Shown in pieces: positions 44,282 to 53,972 of a DNA stretch of 64,000 nucleotides. Numbering within the stretch: the first letter of the stretch is position 1; every line of letters begins with the position of its first letter. The DNA comes from Bacteroidota bacterium (lineage in GTDB: Bacteria; Bacteroidota; Bacteroidia; AKYH767-A; 2013-40CM-41-45), in the NCBI GenBank assembly GCA_003389385.1, contig QQVM01000012.1, positions 1 to 64,000 on the forward strand, written 5' to 3'. Position numbers and translations under genes: made by a program. The notes beneath the pieces are model-generated. The model ran no database searches. It was not told where the DNA came from and was given only the letters and a program-made list of their open reading frames with translations.

Positions 44282-46927
44282 TTATTGCGCTGAGCGGATC
44301 AGATGTACGTATCCGTTCAGTTCAACGATTTCGGTTCCGCTGATTCTGAAGAAATTTACCCGGCAGGTATAGAAGTAAACGCCATCCGGACAATCAACTC
44401 CATTGTCCTTATGCTTGCCATCCCAATTGATGTCCCTGTCTGTCGTCTCAAAAACCAGAGTACCCCAGCGGTTAAAGATTTTCATCTCCACATCTTTCAC
44501 ATTGAGGTAAGGAGGACAATTAGTCTGTTGTAATTCAATTGAAGTGGTGGAATCGCAGGGGTGGAACAAATCATTTTTTCCATCATTGTTCGGAGTGAAA
44601 ACAGATGGTAACACATATTGCCTGCAAGTATCCACACAAACTTCAACCGGGTTGATGGTTTCATTTCCTACGGAGTCAACAGCAGTCACTCGATAACAGC
44701 CGGCAAGAGAGCTCAGGTTTGCATGCAGATAAATTGTGTCATTTGGATTCAATACGGAATCAATCCGCTCAAAACCGCTTCCTGCTGTCTGTGAATAATA
44801 GATATAATATTTCAGGACATCATCTGCACAAGTATTGTTAGGGTTTGTCCATACCAGGCGGTTTAATTTATCAAGACAGAATGATTGTGCAGAAAGTTCA
44901 GGAGAACATGGGTTCACATTGTCAACAGGAACTGAACATACCTGTTGAGATCGGTTGAGTATGGGATCTACGAAACCGGGGAAAGTGTATAGTCCACGGC
45001 TTCTTATATAATAACAATAAGTGTTGCCATTGACCAGACCTGTGTCTGAAAATGTACTCGTTGTAACTGTTGTGAGTGAATCATACTGAGAAGTCAGATC
45101 ATTCAGCTTGAAGATATCGTAAGACGTGTTAGACCATGGTACAGATTCAGACCAGGAAAGTATCAGGCGATTATCAGTTGGAGCGATGCTCAGGAAAACA
45201 GTGGATGCATTAGTGGTTGAACCTTTCAATGCAGGCATTCCATTGTCATTATAATACAATTCCACTTTGTATGACCAGGGAGTGCTTACAGTATTGATAA
45301 GCGTATCAATAATCGTAGTGTCACTCAGATCGCTCAGTGTTGCGAAAAGAGAAAATGTTGTACCGGAAAAACCTGTACTGTGATAAACTCTGTACTCATA
45401 CGGACCGGGATACATCACGGTATCAAGTTCCGATGGCATGCTCCATGCTACGTAAACAGATCCATTAGTAAGGTCAGTCACCCTGACATCAGCATTGGTG
45501 ATCACCGGGAGATCTTTCTTCAGTGATCCGCACTCCTGATCAGTTGCACAGCTCTCTGTTCCTCCCGCATACACAGCCGTGACGATATAGCAATACTCCA
45601 CGCCAATCACGAGTCCGCTCCCGTTATTGTTGTCGGTAAAAGTTTCACCGGCTCCGGCAGGCACAAATCCAATCATGGAATATCCTGTATAAGATGGTGC
45701 CCCGTTATCACAGGGACATTGAATTGCACCTGGATATAATCCGTTTCTTCTGTAAACATTATATCCCAACACAGAACTGCAGGAAGGCGGATCCCAATCC
45801 AATTGCATGTTATTTCCTACAGGCATCACCGTCAGATTTTGCGGTGCAGGTCCGATTACCCGTATAAACACTCCGTTGAGGTTCACCAAAGAATTCGCAG
45901 TGGAATCTTCTGCACGGAACTGTGCATAGTAAGCCTGCGGACGAATGTGTGAGCAATCGGTATTCCAGATAAAGCGAGATGTAGCTGTGTCGTCAAACTG
46001 ACGTACCGGAGAAAACAAGGCAGGATTTGCAACCTGGAAAGGTCCGCCTGTGGCGGAAAGCACAACCAAATGACCGTCAGGATCAATTGCAGTCACATCA
46101 AAGGCGAGTGAATCTCCTGCTACAATACAGGTGTCAGCCAAAGGAAGAAATTCAGGAGGACGATTATTGCAATCTCCGATTAGCACCTGCATATCACGAG
46201 TGACAGTGCCGAATTTAATGCCGTTCCTCCACTCATGTATCAGGAAAGCAATATTGTATTCGCCGGCAAGAACAGGAGCATTCCATATCAGGTCGCCGGT
46301 GATTGCATCAATTGAAAAAGTCCCCGAGGTGGCTGGAAAAGTGTAACCCGGGATCGGAAGTCCGCCAGCACCACGGCAAAGAGTAAGTTCATAGGAAAGA
46401 CTGTCGGTTCCGTCAGGATCAAATGCATTCGGATTGTGAATGTAAGTGCGCCCTATGCATCCTTTATCAATCGGCGGGTAAGTCAGCACAGGAGAATTGT
46501 TGGGAACAAGAAATGGATTGATCACCAATAGTGTGCTGATGTAAAACGTCTTATCTACCGAATTGGGAATATTGACCACGCCCTCATTACGATTCGGATC
46601 TTCATAATGAATTAAAAAACTTCCATTGCCCGAATAAGTATGATTGCGTACATATTTGTTTCTGCTGATATCACCGCTCATATTTATTTTTTCTGACCTC
46701 ACAAACTGCACAGGAGGAGATCCATCACCAAAATAAACCGAATCAAGCGTAGGCCTGTCAGCCTGTATGCTGCTGGTCTTTGTATAAGTGATGATAGTGA
46801 TTTCGTAGGTGAGTGCAGGCGATGGCCCAAGATAACGGTATGTAATTTCTCCGGCACGGTTGTGTGTGGCCATCGCGGATTTCACAAGGATGACCAAAAA
46901 AATTAATATGTACCTGAGTGTTTTCAA
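44282..46927 (-). CDS. Gliding motility-associated (CHU_C) T9SS surface protein
   Basis: 881 residues. Signal peptide 1-20 (ending SAMA). The body contains several Ig/fibronectin-like strand sets (YEITIITYTKTSS, NRPPEFLPLADTCIVAGDSL, DVRVTDLTNGSVYVAWSMP). The C-terminal 95 residues are the gliding-motility-associated type B sorting domain: LPSVFTPNNDGKNDLFHP, MKIFNRWGTLVFETTDRDI, CPDGVYFYTC. Secreted by T9SS, probably a cell-surface adhesin. Ten bases before ribE. Confidence 0.88.
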   Translation of the reverse strand: MKTLRYILIFLVILVKSAMATHNRAGEITYRYLGPSPALTYEITIITYTKTSSIQADRPTLDSVYFGDGSPPVQFVRSEKINMSGDISRNKYVRNHTYSGNGSFLIHYEDPNRNEGVVNIPNSVDKTFYISTLLVINPFLVPNNSPVLTYPPIDKGCIGRTYIHNPNAFDPDGTDSLSYELTLCRGAGGLPIPGYTFPATSGTFSIDAITGDLIWNAPVLAGEYNIAFLIHEWRNGIKFGTVTRDMQVLIGDCNNRPPEFLPLADTCIVAGDSLAFDVTAIDPDGHLVVLSATGGPFQVANPALFSPVRQFDDTATSRFIWNTDCSHIRPQAYYAQFRAEDSTANSLVNLNGVFIRVIGPAPQNLTVMPVGNNMQLDWDPPSCSSVLGYNVYRRNGLYPGAIQCPCDNGAPSYTGYSMIGFVPAGAGETFTDNNNGSGLVIGVEYCYIVTAVYAGGTESCATDQECGSLKKDLPVITNADVRVTDLTNGSVYVAWSMPSELDTVMYPGPYEYRVYHSTGFSGTTFSLFATLSDLSDTTIIDTLINTVSTPWSYKVELYYNDNGMPALKGSTTNASTVFLSIAPTDNRLILSWSESVPWSNTSYDIFKLNDLTSQYDSLTTVTTSTFSDTGLVNGNTYCYYIRSRGLYTFPGFVDPILNRSQQVCSVPVDNVNPCSPELSAQSFCLDKLNRLVWTNPNNTCADDVLKYYIYYSQTAGSGFERIDSVLNPNDTIYLHANLSSLAGCYRVTAVDSVGNETINPVEVCVDTCRQYVLPSVFTPNNDGKNDLFHPCDSTTSIELQQTNCPPYLNVKDVEMKIFNRWGTLVFETTDRDINWDGKHKDNGVDCPDGVYFYTCRVNFFRISGTEIVELNGYVHLIRSAQ

Positions 46928-46982
46928 TTTCTATTCTGGAATCAATAATAAACTGCTGAGAACATTTATCAAATAATCTTCC

Positions 46983-48110
46983 TTAATAAGTAATCACCTG
47001 TTGTTCCATGGCTTCAGGCATTTCCCTCAACTCATACTGCTGGTTTCTCAGCTTTGGAACGAAACCTGCTTCACGAATCGCATTCTGAATTCCATTGGAA
47101 GTAAACCTGTGTGGCGCGCCTGCCGCGGAAACAACATTTTCCTCAATCATGATGGACCCAAAATCGTTGGCTCCTGCATGCAGACAAAGCTGAGCTGTTT
47201 CTTTGCCGACTGTCAGCCAGCTGGCCTGAATGTTTCGAATATTGAGCAACATGAGACGGCTGATGGCGATAGTACGGATGTACTCCTCTGAGCTGACTCT
47301 GTTCCTGATTCCTTTTACATTCTTTAGTATGGTATCTTCATCCTGGAACGGCCACGGGATAAAAGAAATAAATCCTTTTGCATGTTGAGGCTTTTCACTC
47401 TGCACTTCACGCAATGCGACCAAGTGCTCAAATCTTTCCTCCAGAGTTTCCACATGTCCGAACATCATAGTAGCGGATGTAGTGATATCGAGTTGATGTG
47501 CGGCTCTCATCACATCAAGCCATTCTCTGCCTGAGCATTTGCCTTTTGAAATCAATCGTCTTACACGATCGGATAAAATCTCTGCTCCTGCTCCGGGCAA
47601 TGAATCGAGTCCGGCTTCTTTGAGTGTCTTGAGAACTTCAGTGTGAGTAGATTTTTCAAGCTTGGTGATATGAGCGATTTCCGGAGGACCGAGTGCATGC
47701 AATTTCAGATCCGGATACAATGCTTTCAATTCCCTGAATAGATTCGCGTAAAAATCCAGTCCGAGTTCAGGATGATGACCTCCCTGCAAAAGGAGTTGAT
47801 CCCCTCCATACCGGAAGGTTTCTTCAATCTTCTCCTTGTATTGATCTATTGTAGTAATGAATGCTTCACTATGCCCGGGTATCCGGTAGAAATTGCAGAA
47901 CTTGCAATTGGCAATGCAGACATTGGTTGTGTTTACATTCCGGTCTATGATCCAGGTAACATGATTGTCGGGATGAAATCTCTGTCGTAAGATGTTTCCT
48001 GCTTCCATCAACATTGCTGTAGGCGCATTTAGAAAAAGAAACTGACCCTCTTCAGCTGAAAGAAATTCCAGCTTCAGGGCTTTCCCGATTAAATCATTTA
48101 TTCTGTCCAT
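46983..48110 (-). CDS. mqnC: Cyclic dehypoxanthinyl futalosine synthase (radical SAM)
   Basis: 375 residues. Radical-SAM cluster motif CIANCKFCNFYR (CxxxCxxC) after WIIDRNVNTTN, then LLQGGHHPELGLDFY, LDSLPGAGAEILSDRVR, and TSATMMFGHVET. The WIIDRN segment before the cluster and LPGAGAEIL favour MqnC over MqnE. Part of the futalosine route to menaquinone, the quinone that a Bacteroidota complex I would use. Divergent from the aminopeptidase at 48215. Confidence 0.9.
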   Translation of the reverse strand: MDRINDLIGKALKLEFLSAEEGQFLFLNAPTAMLMEAGNILRQRFHPDNHVTWIIDRNVNTTNVCIANCKFCNFYRIPGHSEAFITTIDQYKEKIEETFRYGGDQLLLQGGHHPELGLDFYANLFRELKALYPDLKLHALGPPEIAHITKLEKSTHTEVLKTLKEAGLDSLPGAGAEILSDRVRRLISKGKCSGREWLDVMRAAHQLDITTSATMMFGHVETLEERFEHLVALREVQSEKPQHAKGFISFIPWPFQDEDTILKNVKGIRNRVSSEEYIRTIAISRLMLLNIRNIQASWLTVGKETAQLCLHAGANDFGSIMIEENVVSAAGAPHRFTSNGIQNAIREAGFVPKLRNQQYELREMPEAMEQQVITY

Positions 48111-48214
48111 ATATGAGGGATTCTCCTTCAGAAAGCAACAAATTACAAAAAAACATGTTTACTGGAAGCAGCAATAAATTGACTATTTTGCGCCTCTCAA
48201 AAATACGATTTTCC

Positions 48215-49657
48215 ATGCATATCACAATCCGTCAGGTATCCTCATTTACGGCAAAGGACACGATCATTTTACTTCTTGGTGACAATGAGAAAGTTCCGTC
48301 AGGGATTTTAAAATCGAATGATGAAAAAGCTTTCCTGGAATCGGAACTAAAAGCTGGCAGAAAAAGTGTATTTATTAACCAATATAAACGGCAGCTGTAT
48401 TTTTTCAAACCTGACTATAAGCTGGAGGAATACAAACTGCTGGAGAGCTGCAGAAAAGGCGGCGATACTATACTTTCTTCGGTAAACAGATATAAGAATA
48501 AAAAGGTAATAATACTTGACCAAAGCGGAGTAAAAAACCTTGCGATTTCATTTGCGGAAGGGATGGCGCTTGGTAATTATCAATTCCTTCGATATTTCAC
48601 AAAAGACAAAAAGAAGAACCTTAATTCACTTCAGGAAATTGGAATCAAATCATCATTTGTAAAAAGTGCTGATGCATCACAACTTGAGCATACTATTTCA
48701 GCAGTGTTTAGAGCAAGAGATCTTGTGAATGAGCCACAGTCATGGTTGAACGCAACTCGCCTGGCTTCTGAATTCGTAAAGTTGGGGAAGGAAGCACGAT
48801 TCAAAGTCGAGGTAATGAGGAAAAGCCGTATCAAGGCTTTGAAGATGGGCGGATTGCTGGCTGTGAATATGGGAAGTAAACAGCCGCCTACCTTTACTGT
48901 GATGACCTACAAGCCTCGCAATGCAAAAAACAAGAAGCCGATTGTATTAGTTGGAAAAGGTGTGGTTTACGATACAGGCGGACTTAGTTTGAAACCCACA
49001 GGTAACAGCATGGACTACATGAAAAGCGACATGGCCGGTGCAGCTGTGGTGGGTGCAACTATGTATGCCATCGCCAAAATGAAATTACCTGTTTATGTCA
49101 TTGCTCTTGTTCCTGCGACGGACAACCGGCCAGCAGAAGATGCTTACACTCCTGGTGATGTGATCGAAATGATGAGCGGGAACACGGTGGAAGTCCTCAA
49201 CACTGACGCGGAAGGCAGGATGATTCTTGCAGATGCTTTACACTTTGCCAAGAAATACAAGCCCGAACTCGTTATGGACTTTGCAACTCTCACCGGAGCT
49301 GCTGCAGCTGCTGTCGGACCATTTGGAATTGTCTGCATGGGCACAGCCGAAGAAAAAACCAAGGACAAACTGAAAGAGTCTGGTACGAAGGTATATGAAC
49401 GCCTGGCAGAATTTCCATTTTGGGATGAATATGACGAGCTGATTAAGAGCGATATCGCTGACATGAAAAATATCGGTGGACCGATTGCAGGAGCCATCAC
49501 TGCAGGAAAGTTTTTACAGAGATTTACTGACTATCCCTGGATGCACTTCGATATTGCAGGACCATCATTTCTGCACCAGCCGATGAACTACAGAGGAAAG
49601 AATGCAAGTGGTACCGGAGTAAGGTTTTTGGTGGATTATCTTCGGAACTTAGAGTAA
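48215..49657 (+). CDS. M17 leucyl aminopeptidase family protein
   Basis: About 480 residues from the ATG at 48215 (MHITIRQV), preferred because a TATTTTG box lies about 24 bases upstream; another in-frame start is at 48113. The catalytic C-domain is intact: VGKGVVYDTGGLSLKPTG, MKSDMAGAA (metal-binding Lys/Asp), VLNTDAEGRMILADAL and the ATLTGA segment. A di-zinc cytoplasmic exopeptidase of the PepA family. Confidence 0.9.
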   Translation: MHITIRQVSSFTAKDTIILLLGDNEKVPSGILKSNDEKAFLESELKAGRKSVFINQYKRQLYFFKPDYKLEEYKLLESCRKGGDTILSSVNRYKNKKVIILDQSGVKNLAISFAEGMALGNYQFLRYFTKDKKKNLNSLQEIGIKSSFVKSADASQLEHTISAVFRARDLVNEPQSWLNATRLASEFVKLGKEARFKVEVMRKSRIKALKMGGLLAVNMGSKQPPTFTVMTYKPRNAKNKKPIVLVGKGVVYDTGGLSLKPTGNSMDYMKSDMAGAAVVGATMYAIAKMKLPVYVIALVPATDNRPAEDAYTPGDVIEMMSGNTVEVLNTDAEGRMILADALHFAKKYKPELVMDFATLTGAAAAAVGPFGIVCMGTAEEKTKDKLKESGTKVYERLAEFPFWDEYDELIKSDIADMKNIGGPIAGAITAGKFLQRFTDYPWMHFDIAGPSFLHQPMNYRGKNASGTGVRFLVDYLRNLE

Positions 49658-49709
49658 ACGCCAGAGCTCGGTCACTTTGGTTTGTACTTTTACCATCGTC
49701 ATTCAGGTT

Positions 49710-49727
49710 GATCCCCATCGGGGATTG
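49710..49727 (-). repeat. REP-like palindrome (GAT loop)
   Basis: On the minus strand AATCCCC-GAT-GGGGATC followed by AACCTGAAT. It resembles the palindromes at 11425 and 11474 (GATCCCC-GAA-GGGGATC), with a changed loop. It lies between the M17 and pdxA genes. Confidence 0.5.
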
Positions 49728-49913
49728 CATTTTCCTTTTTTCAGATAAGTGTTTTAATAAACAATCTGAAAATTAATTAACTGAACGCATCTTTGTTTTA
49801 GGTTACCCCATCAGGAATCGCAACAATATACCATAGCTGAAAAGGAACGGGGCTCTCTCTCGCCAATAAATATTATCTTGCAGGGCGAAAGCGATTTTCA
49901 ATTTCATTTAATC

Positions 49914-50981
49914 ATGAGTCACCCTGAAAACGAAGGAAGAATAAAAGTCGGCATCAGCTGTGGAGACATCAACGGCATTGGCTTGGAAGTTGTCATGAAA
50001 GCTTTGCTCGACAACCGAATTCACCAGCTTTTCACTCCTGTCATTTACGCTTCCAACAAACTGGTATCGCTGCAGAGGAAAGCATTAAACCTGAATGATT
50101 TTCAGTATCAAACTGTAAAGAGCAGCAATGAAATCATACTGAGAAAAAACAATGTGATTAATTGCTGGGAAGAGGAAGTGCAAGTCGAATGGGGAAAGGC
50201 GACAGAATCATCGGGCAAGTATGCTTACCGTTCTCTTGAAGCAGCTGTAGCAGATTTAAAGAATAACAAAATAGATGTGCTGGTTACAGCGCCCATAAAC
50301 AAGCACAACATACAACACAAAGATTTCCAGTTCCAGGGACATACTGAATATTTGAGCGATCGTTTCAGCAGTCCGGATCACCTGATGTTTCTGGTGAGTG
50401 ATTCATTGAAAGTGGCAGTTGTCTCCGGACATGTGCCGGTGAAGCAGGTAGCACAGGAACTGAGCATTGATAAGATAAGGAAGAAACTAATGCTGATGGA
50501 TCGTTCACTCAAGAGAGATTTCGGCATTCGTAAACCACGCATTGCAGTACTCGGATTAAATCCGCATGCAGGCGATGAAGGCCTCATTGGAATGGAAGAA
50601 AAAGACATCATCATTCCGGCAATTAAAAAAGCATTCGACGATGGCATATTTGTTTACGGTCCCTACTCTGCTGATGGTTTCTTTGGCTCAGCTGCATTCA
50701 GGAAATTCGATGCAGTGCTCGCCATGTATCACGATCAGGGACTGGTACCGTTCAAGACTTTGAGCTTTTCTTCAGGTGTGAATTTTACTGCCGGACTTCC
50801 GATAGTACGCACATCACCGGATCACGGTACTGCATACGACATTGCCGGAAAAGGCCAGGCGAATGAAGAATCAATCCGCGATGCGATGTATTGCGCAATT
50901 GATATTCTGAAAAAACGTGAAGAATACGATGAGATTAACGCCAATCCGCTTGCATTTTCCAAGCAAGGAAGGGATCAGTAA
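49914..50981 (+). CDS. pdxA: 4-hydroxythreonine-4-phosphate dehydrogenase
   Basis: About 355 residues from the ATG at 49914; an upstream frame from a TTG at 49878 is rejected. Motifs SCGDINGIGLEVVMKAL, TAPINKHNI, GHTEYLSDRF, LGLNPHAGDEGLIG, ADGFFG, MYHDQGLVPFKTL and RTSPDHGTAYDIAGKGQA are complete. The Zn-dependent dehydrogenase of the DXP-dependent pyridoxal phosphate pathway. Confidence 0.95.
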   Translation: MSHPENEGRIKVGISCGDINGIGLEVVMKALLDNRIHQLFTPVIYASNKLVSLQRKALNLNDFQYQTVKSSNEIILRKNNVINCWEEEVQVEWGKATESSGKYAYRSLEAAVADLKNNKIDVLVTAPINKHNIQHKDFQFQGHTEYLSDRFSSPDHLMFLVSDSLKVAVVSGHVPVKQVAQELSIDKIRKKLMLMDRSLKRDFGIRKPRIAVLGLNPHAGDEGLIGMEEKDIIIPAIKKAFDDGIFVYGPYSADGFFGSAAFRKFDAVLAMYHDQGLVPFKTLSFSSGVNFTAGLPIVRTSPDHGTAYDIAGKGQANEESIRDAMYCAIDILKKREEYDEINANPLAFSKQGRDQ

Positions 50982-50989
50982 GCATATTA

Positions 50990-51022
50990 ACTTTCTTTAA
51001 ATCAGATTAAATTAAAGAAAGT
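50990..51022. terminator. Bidirectional hairpin between pdxA and hydrolase
   Basis: Perfect 11-base stem ACTTTCTTTAA / TTAAAGAAAGT with an 11-base loop, between two convergent genes. Confidence 0.65.
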
Positions 51023-51027
51023 CATCT

Positions 51028-52287
51028 TCAGTTCTTTATTGCTTTAATTCGCAGAATACCTTTTTCAGTATGAAGGCGAATCATGTAATTGCCGGAAGCA
51101 ATTTTTTCAGAATTAATACTGACCTTCTTTTCTCCCTGGAAATTTTCAACATGAATTAGTTTCCCATCCAATGCATAAACTTCTGCCTTATAGACAATAG
51201 ACTCAGATTCAATTCTGAATTCTTTATCGGCAGGATTAGGATAAATGCTTGCATAATTATCATTTGAGAGAAAATCTATGCCGGTAGTGATGAATGTATT
51301 TGGCAGAGGATTAGGATCCGAGGGCTGGCAACCCATTAATCCGTATAGAAAATTGCTTACGAATTTTACAGTGGTATCCATGTATGCGGAACTGGACACG
51401 TAGGGCACATGGCCTGCCCCAAAATAAGTATACATGCTGTTTTGCAGACCGATAGTGTTGGCATGATCATGAATGGTATGACTGCCATCAACCTGCATCA
51501 GCGGAAATACTCCCAGCAAATAAATAATGTCGGTACCATAAGGAACCGTCTGGTCAACCGGTCCGTGCATGCTGACCAATGGTGCGTCACCGAGCTTGAT
51601 GTAATTTTTTGAGCCGAGCGCCCCACAAAGATTAATAACACCGCTTATGTGTGAAGGATATCCCGGATTGCCACTGCTTCCCTCCAGATTTCCCATTTGA
51701 ACCGTATCAATCACAGAAGGGATTTCAGAAACTTCATCAAGGTAGGCAAGATGCAATGCGGTAAAAGCTCCTGCTGAACTGCCTCCACCAAAAATCATAT
51801 CAGAATCTATTTTGTAGTCATTAACAGATGCGGCATCTTTTCTGAAAAAACGAACGGCGGCACGCATATCCTGCATGGCACGATAAACAGCTTTTGTAGC
51901 ATTGGTTTCATTCTGAGGAAAAGGTATTCCAAGACGATACTTGATGGAGGCACAAACATAACCTCTCTTTGCAAAGCGCGTGCTCAATGCCACTACATCC
52001 ACATCATTCTTAGTGCCGCTCAAAAAACTTCCACCATGAACCCATATGATTAATGGCCTCTGCGAAGCAGTGTCACCTGAAGGCTGGTAAACATCAAGTG
52101 TGAGTGTCTGAGTCACACCATTCGCATCTACAGCTGAGCCATATACAATGTTGCTGCTTATATCTACCGAAGAAAAGATTTCCTGATCATAACGAGGCAA
52201 TGAGCAATTGACTACCGTTTGTGCTGACGCTTGAAGAGTCAACAATAATGAAACGCTAAATATTAAGAATGGTATAGTTTTTTTCAT
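51028..52287 (-). CDS. Secreted alpha/beta hydrolase (esterase type) with T9SS domain
   Basis: About 419 residues from the ATG at 52287 (MKKTIPFLIF, a signal peptide ending ASAQ). Oxyanion motif LIIWVHGGSFLSG and nucleophile elbow FGGGSSAGAFTALHLAYL (GxSxG kept) are those of carboxylesterase/BD-FAE-like enzymes; a later SMHGPVDQTVPYG fits the acid region and GSHTIHDH the histidine. T9SS type A domain at the C-terminus (YPNPADKEFRIES, IASGNYMIRLHTE). Downstream paralogue of the gene at 52350-53915. Substrate unknown; an ester-linked carbohydrate or polymer is possible. Confidence 0.85.
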   Translation of the reverse strand: MKKTIPFLIFSVSLLLTLQASAQTVVNCSLPRYDQEIFSSVDISSNIVYGSAVDANGVTQTLTLDVYQPSGDTASQRPLIIWVHGGSFLSGTKNDVDVVALSTRFAKRGYVCASIKYRLGIPFPQNETNATKAVYRAMQDMRAAVRFFRKDAASVNDYKIDSDMIFGGGSSAGAFTALHLAYLDEVSEIPSVIDTVQMGNLEGSSGNPGYPSHISGVINLCGALGSKNYIKLGDAPLVSMHGPVDQTVPYGTDIIYLLGVFPLMQVDGSHTIHDHANTIGLQNSMYTYFGAGHVPYVSSSAYMDTTVKFVSNFLYGLMGCQPSDPNPLPNTFITTGIDFLSNDNYASIYPNPADKEFRIESESIVYKAEVYALDGKLIHVENFQGEKKVSINSEKIASGNYMIRLHTEKGILRIKAIKN

Positions 52288-52303
52288 GACTAAATATAAA
52301 ACA

Positions 52304-52330
52304 AAAAGAGCCACAAAATGCAGCTCTTTT
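52304..52330 (-). terminator. Hairpin between the two hydrolase genes
   Basis: AAAAGAGC ... GCTCTTTT (8-base arms) with T-run, just past the stop of the gene at 52350. It would separate or attenuate transcription of the downstream hydrolase. Confidence 0.55.
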
Positions 52331-52349
52331 AAAATCGATGAAGGAATTA

Positions 52350-53915
52350 TTAGTTCAATACAATTCTTCTGCTTACGGCTCCTTCAGGAGTCTGAACCCT
52401 CAGGATATAAATGCCTCCTGTAAGGTTCCCTCTTTCGTAAGTTTTATATGTATTGCTCCAATTCATATCTGTCCAGACTGTCCGACCGGTAATATCATGC
52501 AGACTTAGCATTTCAATCTTCGCTGTTTTGTCCTGAATGGAAACAGTGAAGGAAGAAGCAGACGGATTCGGGAACACAGTCATACTCCTGTTTACAGCCT
52601 GCACCTGATTGAGGCCAGTTGGAAGTGCAAGGCAATACGCGATCCTTGGATTCAAATAATTCTGAATAGTATCAATGTATGCAAGGGCTTTTGCTTTGGA
52701 CATATCAGGATTTGTAGCAAGTCCGTTCATATATGCAGCTGTTCCGGCTGAAGCCGAAAGGCCGATGGCTTGAGCGTACACAGTCAGAGCGGTACTGTCA
52801 TACCATTCCCACGGACCAGCCTCACCTGGAGCTCCCGGAGGAACCGGACGAAGCAGCGGGAACAGTCCGTCTTCACCACCGTTGATTCCATTTGCTACCA
52901 TAGTATATGGATCTGTGAATCCTGCTGAGCGGAAACAATCGTTATTACCAAGAAGATTTGCTTTTGTGATTACTGTCTGGCTTCCGCTTACATCCACTAC
53001 AAACTGAGGAGGCTGTGTAGGAACGAATACAGGTCCGTCGCCGAATGGGGCAAAAGGATCATTGGTAACATGGAAAGCTACCATAGGCACATCACCTGCT
53101 TCCAGCCAGCTGCTATCACCCAGCGCGCCGCCCATATTCACCGCAAAGCTAACAGCAGTACTATGTCCTGGTGAATTGTTCGGATTGTTCAGGTTTGGAA
53201 ATCCGCCAAAGCCTTCAAAATCGCCAAGAGCAGCCTGATTTACGTATGGCTGTCCAATCTGGAAACCATAGGTCGGATTGTTTGACTGTGATAAAAATTT
53301 GGTGAGCTGAATTTCTGCCACTCTGTTCAAGGTCGCGGTAGCAAGGGCGATGTAACCACCAGTACCCTGACCGACAAGGATTATTGTATTGGTGTCAACT
53401 TTGTATGTGTTACCACCATTCATTGCATTCTCGCGGAAGTAACGAATGCAGGCTTTTGCATCCTGAATGGCGCGGTAAACAGCCTGTAGCAGAGTGCCCG
53501 TTCTTACATCCTGGTCAGGATCGGTTGGAACCCAGCCTTGTCTGTATGCCACAGCAGCGGCAACATAACCGCGCTTGGCAAACTGCTTGCACATTTCAAC
53601 AGTAGCACTGTCTGTCTTTCCACCGGTAGGATTCTGGTTGGCAACAGCCGGAATAAAACTTCCGGTGTGGAAATAAAGGATAAGCGGGCGCTCTGTCATT
53701 GGATCAGCCATTCCCGAAGGCTCATATACATCCATTCTCAAATCCTGTGCTGTTGGAACACCGGAAGGGAAAATTGTAAAGTTATTACCATACACAACAT
53801 TCGACGTAACACTTGCGGAAGGAAACACTTCTGATACAAATCTTTGAGCAGACGCAGTGAAGCTCAAAGAAGCGATGAAAACACCTAAAGAAATTGAAAG
53901 TAAATATTTTTTCAT
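52350..53915 (-). CDS. Secreted alpha/beta hydrolase homologue lacking nucleophile serine
   Basis: 521 residues. Signal peptide 1-23 (ending ASAQ) and T9SS C-terminus (VFPNPSASSFTVSI, LTGGIYILRVQTP). It aligns with the next gene throughout: LILYFHTGSFIPA in place of HGGSF, and ILVGQGTGGYIALATATLNRVAEI in place of the GGSSAG elbow. The nucleophile serine is Gly here (codon near 53363), so it is probably not a hydrolase and may bind the same ligand. It is about 100 residues longer than its paralogue, with an insertion after the elbow. Immediately upstream on the same strand is a TonB-dependent receptor. Confidence 0.85.
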   Translation of the reverse strand: MKKYLLSISLGVFIASLSFTASAQRFVSEVFPSASVTSNVVYGNNFTIFPSGVPTAQDLRMDVYEPSGMADPMTERPLILYFHTGSFIPAVANQNPTGGKTDSATVEMCKQFAKRGYVAAAVAYRQGWVPTDPDQDVRTGTLLQAVYRAIQDAKACIRYFRENAMNGGNTYKVDTNTIILVGQGTGGYIALATATLNRVAEIQLTKFLSQSNNPTYGFQIGQPYVNQAALGDFEGFGGFPNLNNPNNSPGHSTAVSFAVNMGGALGDSSWLEAGDVPMVAFHVTNDPFAPFGDGPVFVPTQPPQFVVDVSGSQTVITKANLLGNNDCFRSAGFTDPYTMVANGINGGEDGLFPLLRPVPPGAPGEAGPWEWYDSTALTVYAQAIGLSASAGTAAYMNGLATNPDMSKAKALAYIDTIQNYLNPRIAYCLALPTGLNQVQAVNRSMTVFPNPSASSFTVSIQDKTAKIEMLSLHDITGRTVWTDMNWSNTYKTYERGNLTGGIYILRVQTPEGAVSRRIVLN

Positions 53916-53972
53916 ATGATTTTGGATTTGGTAAAGTAAAGCTATGCAAAAAAATCAAATCCAAATATGAAT

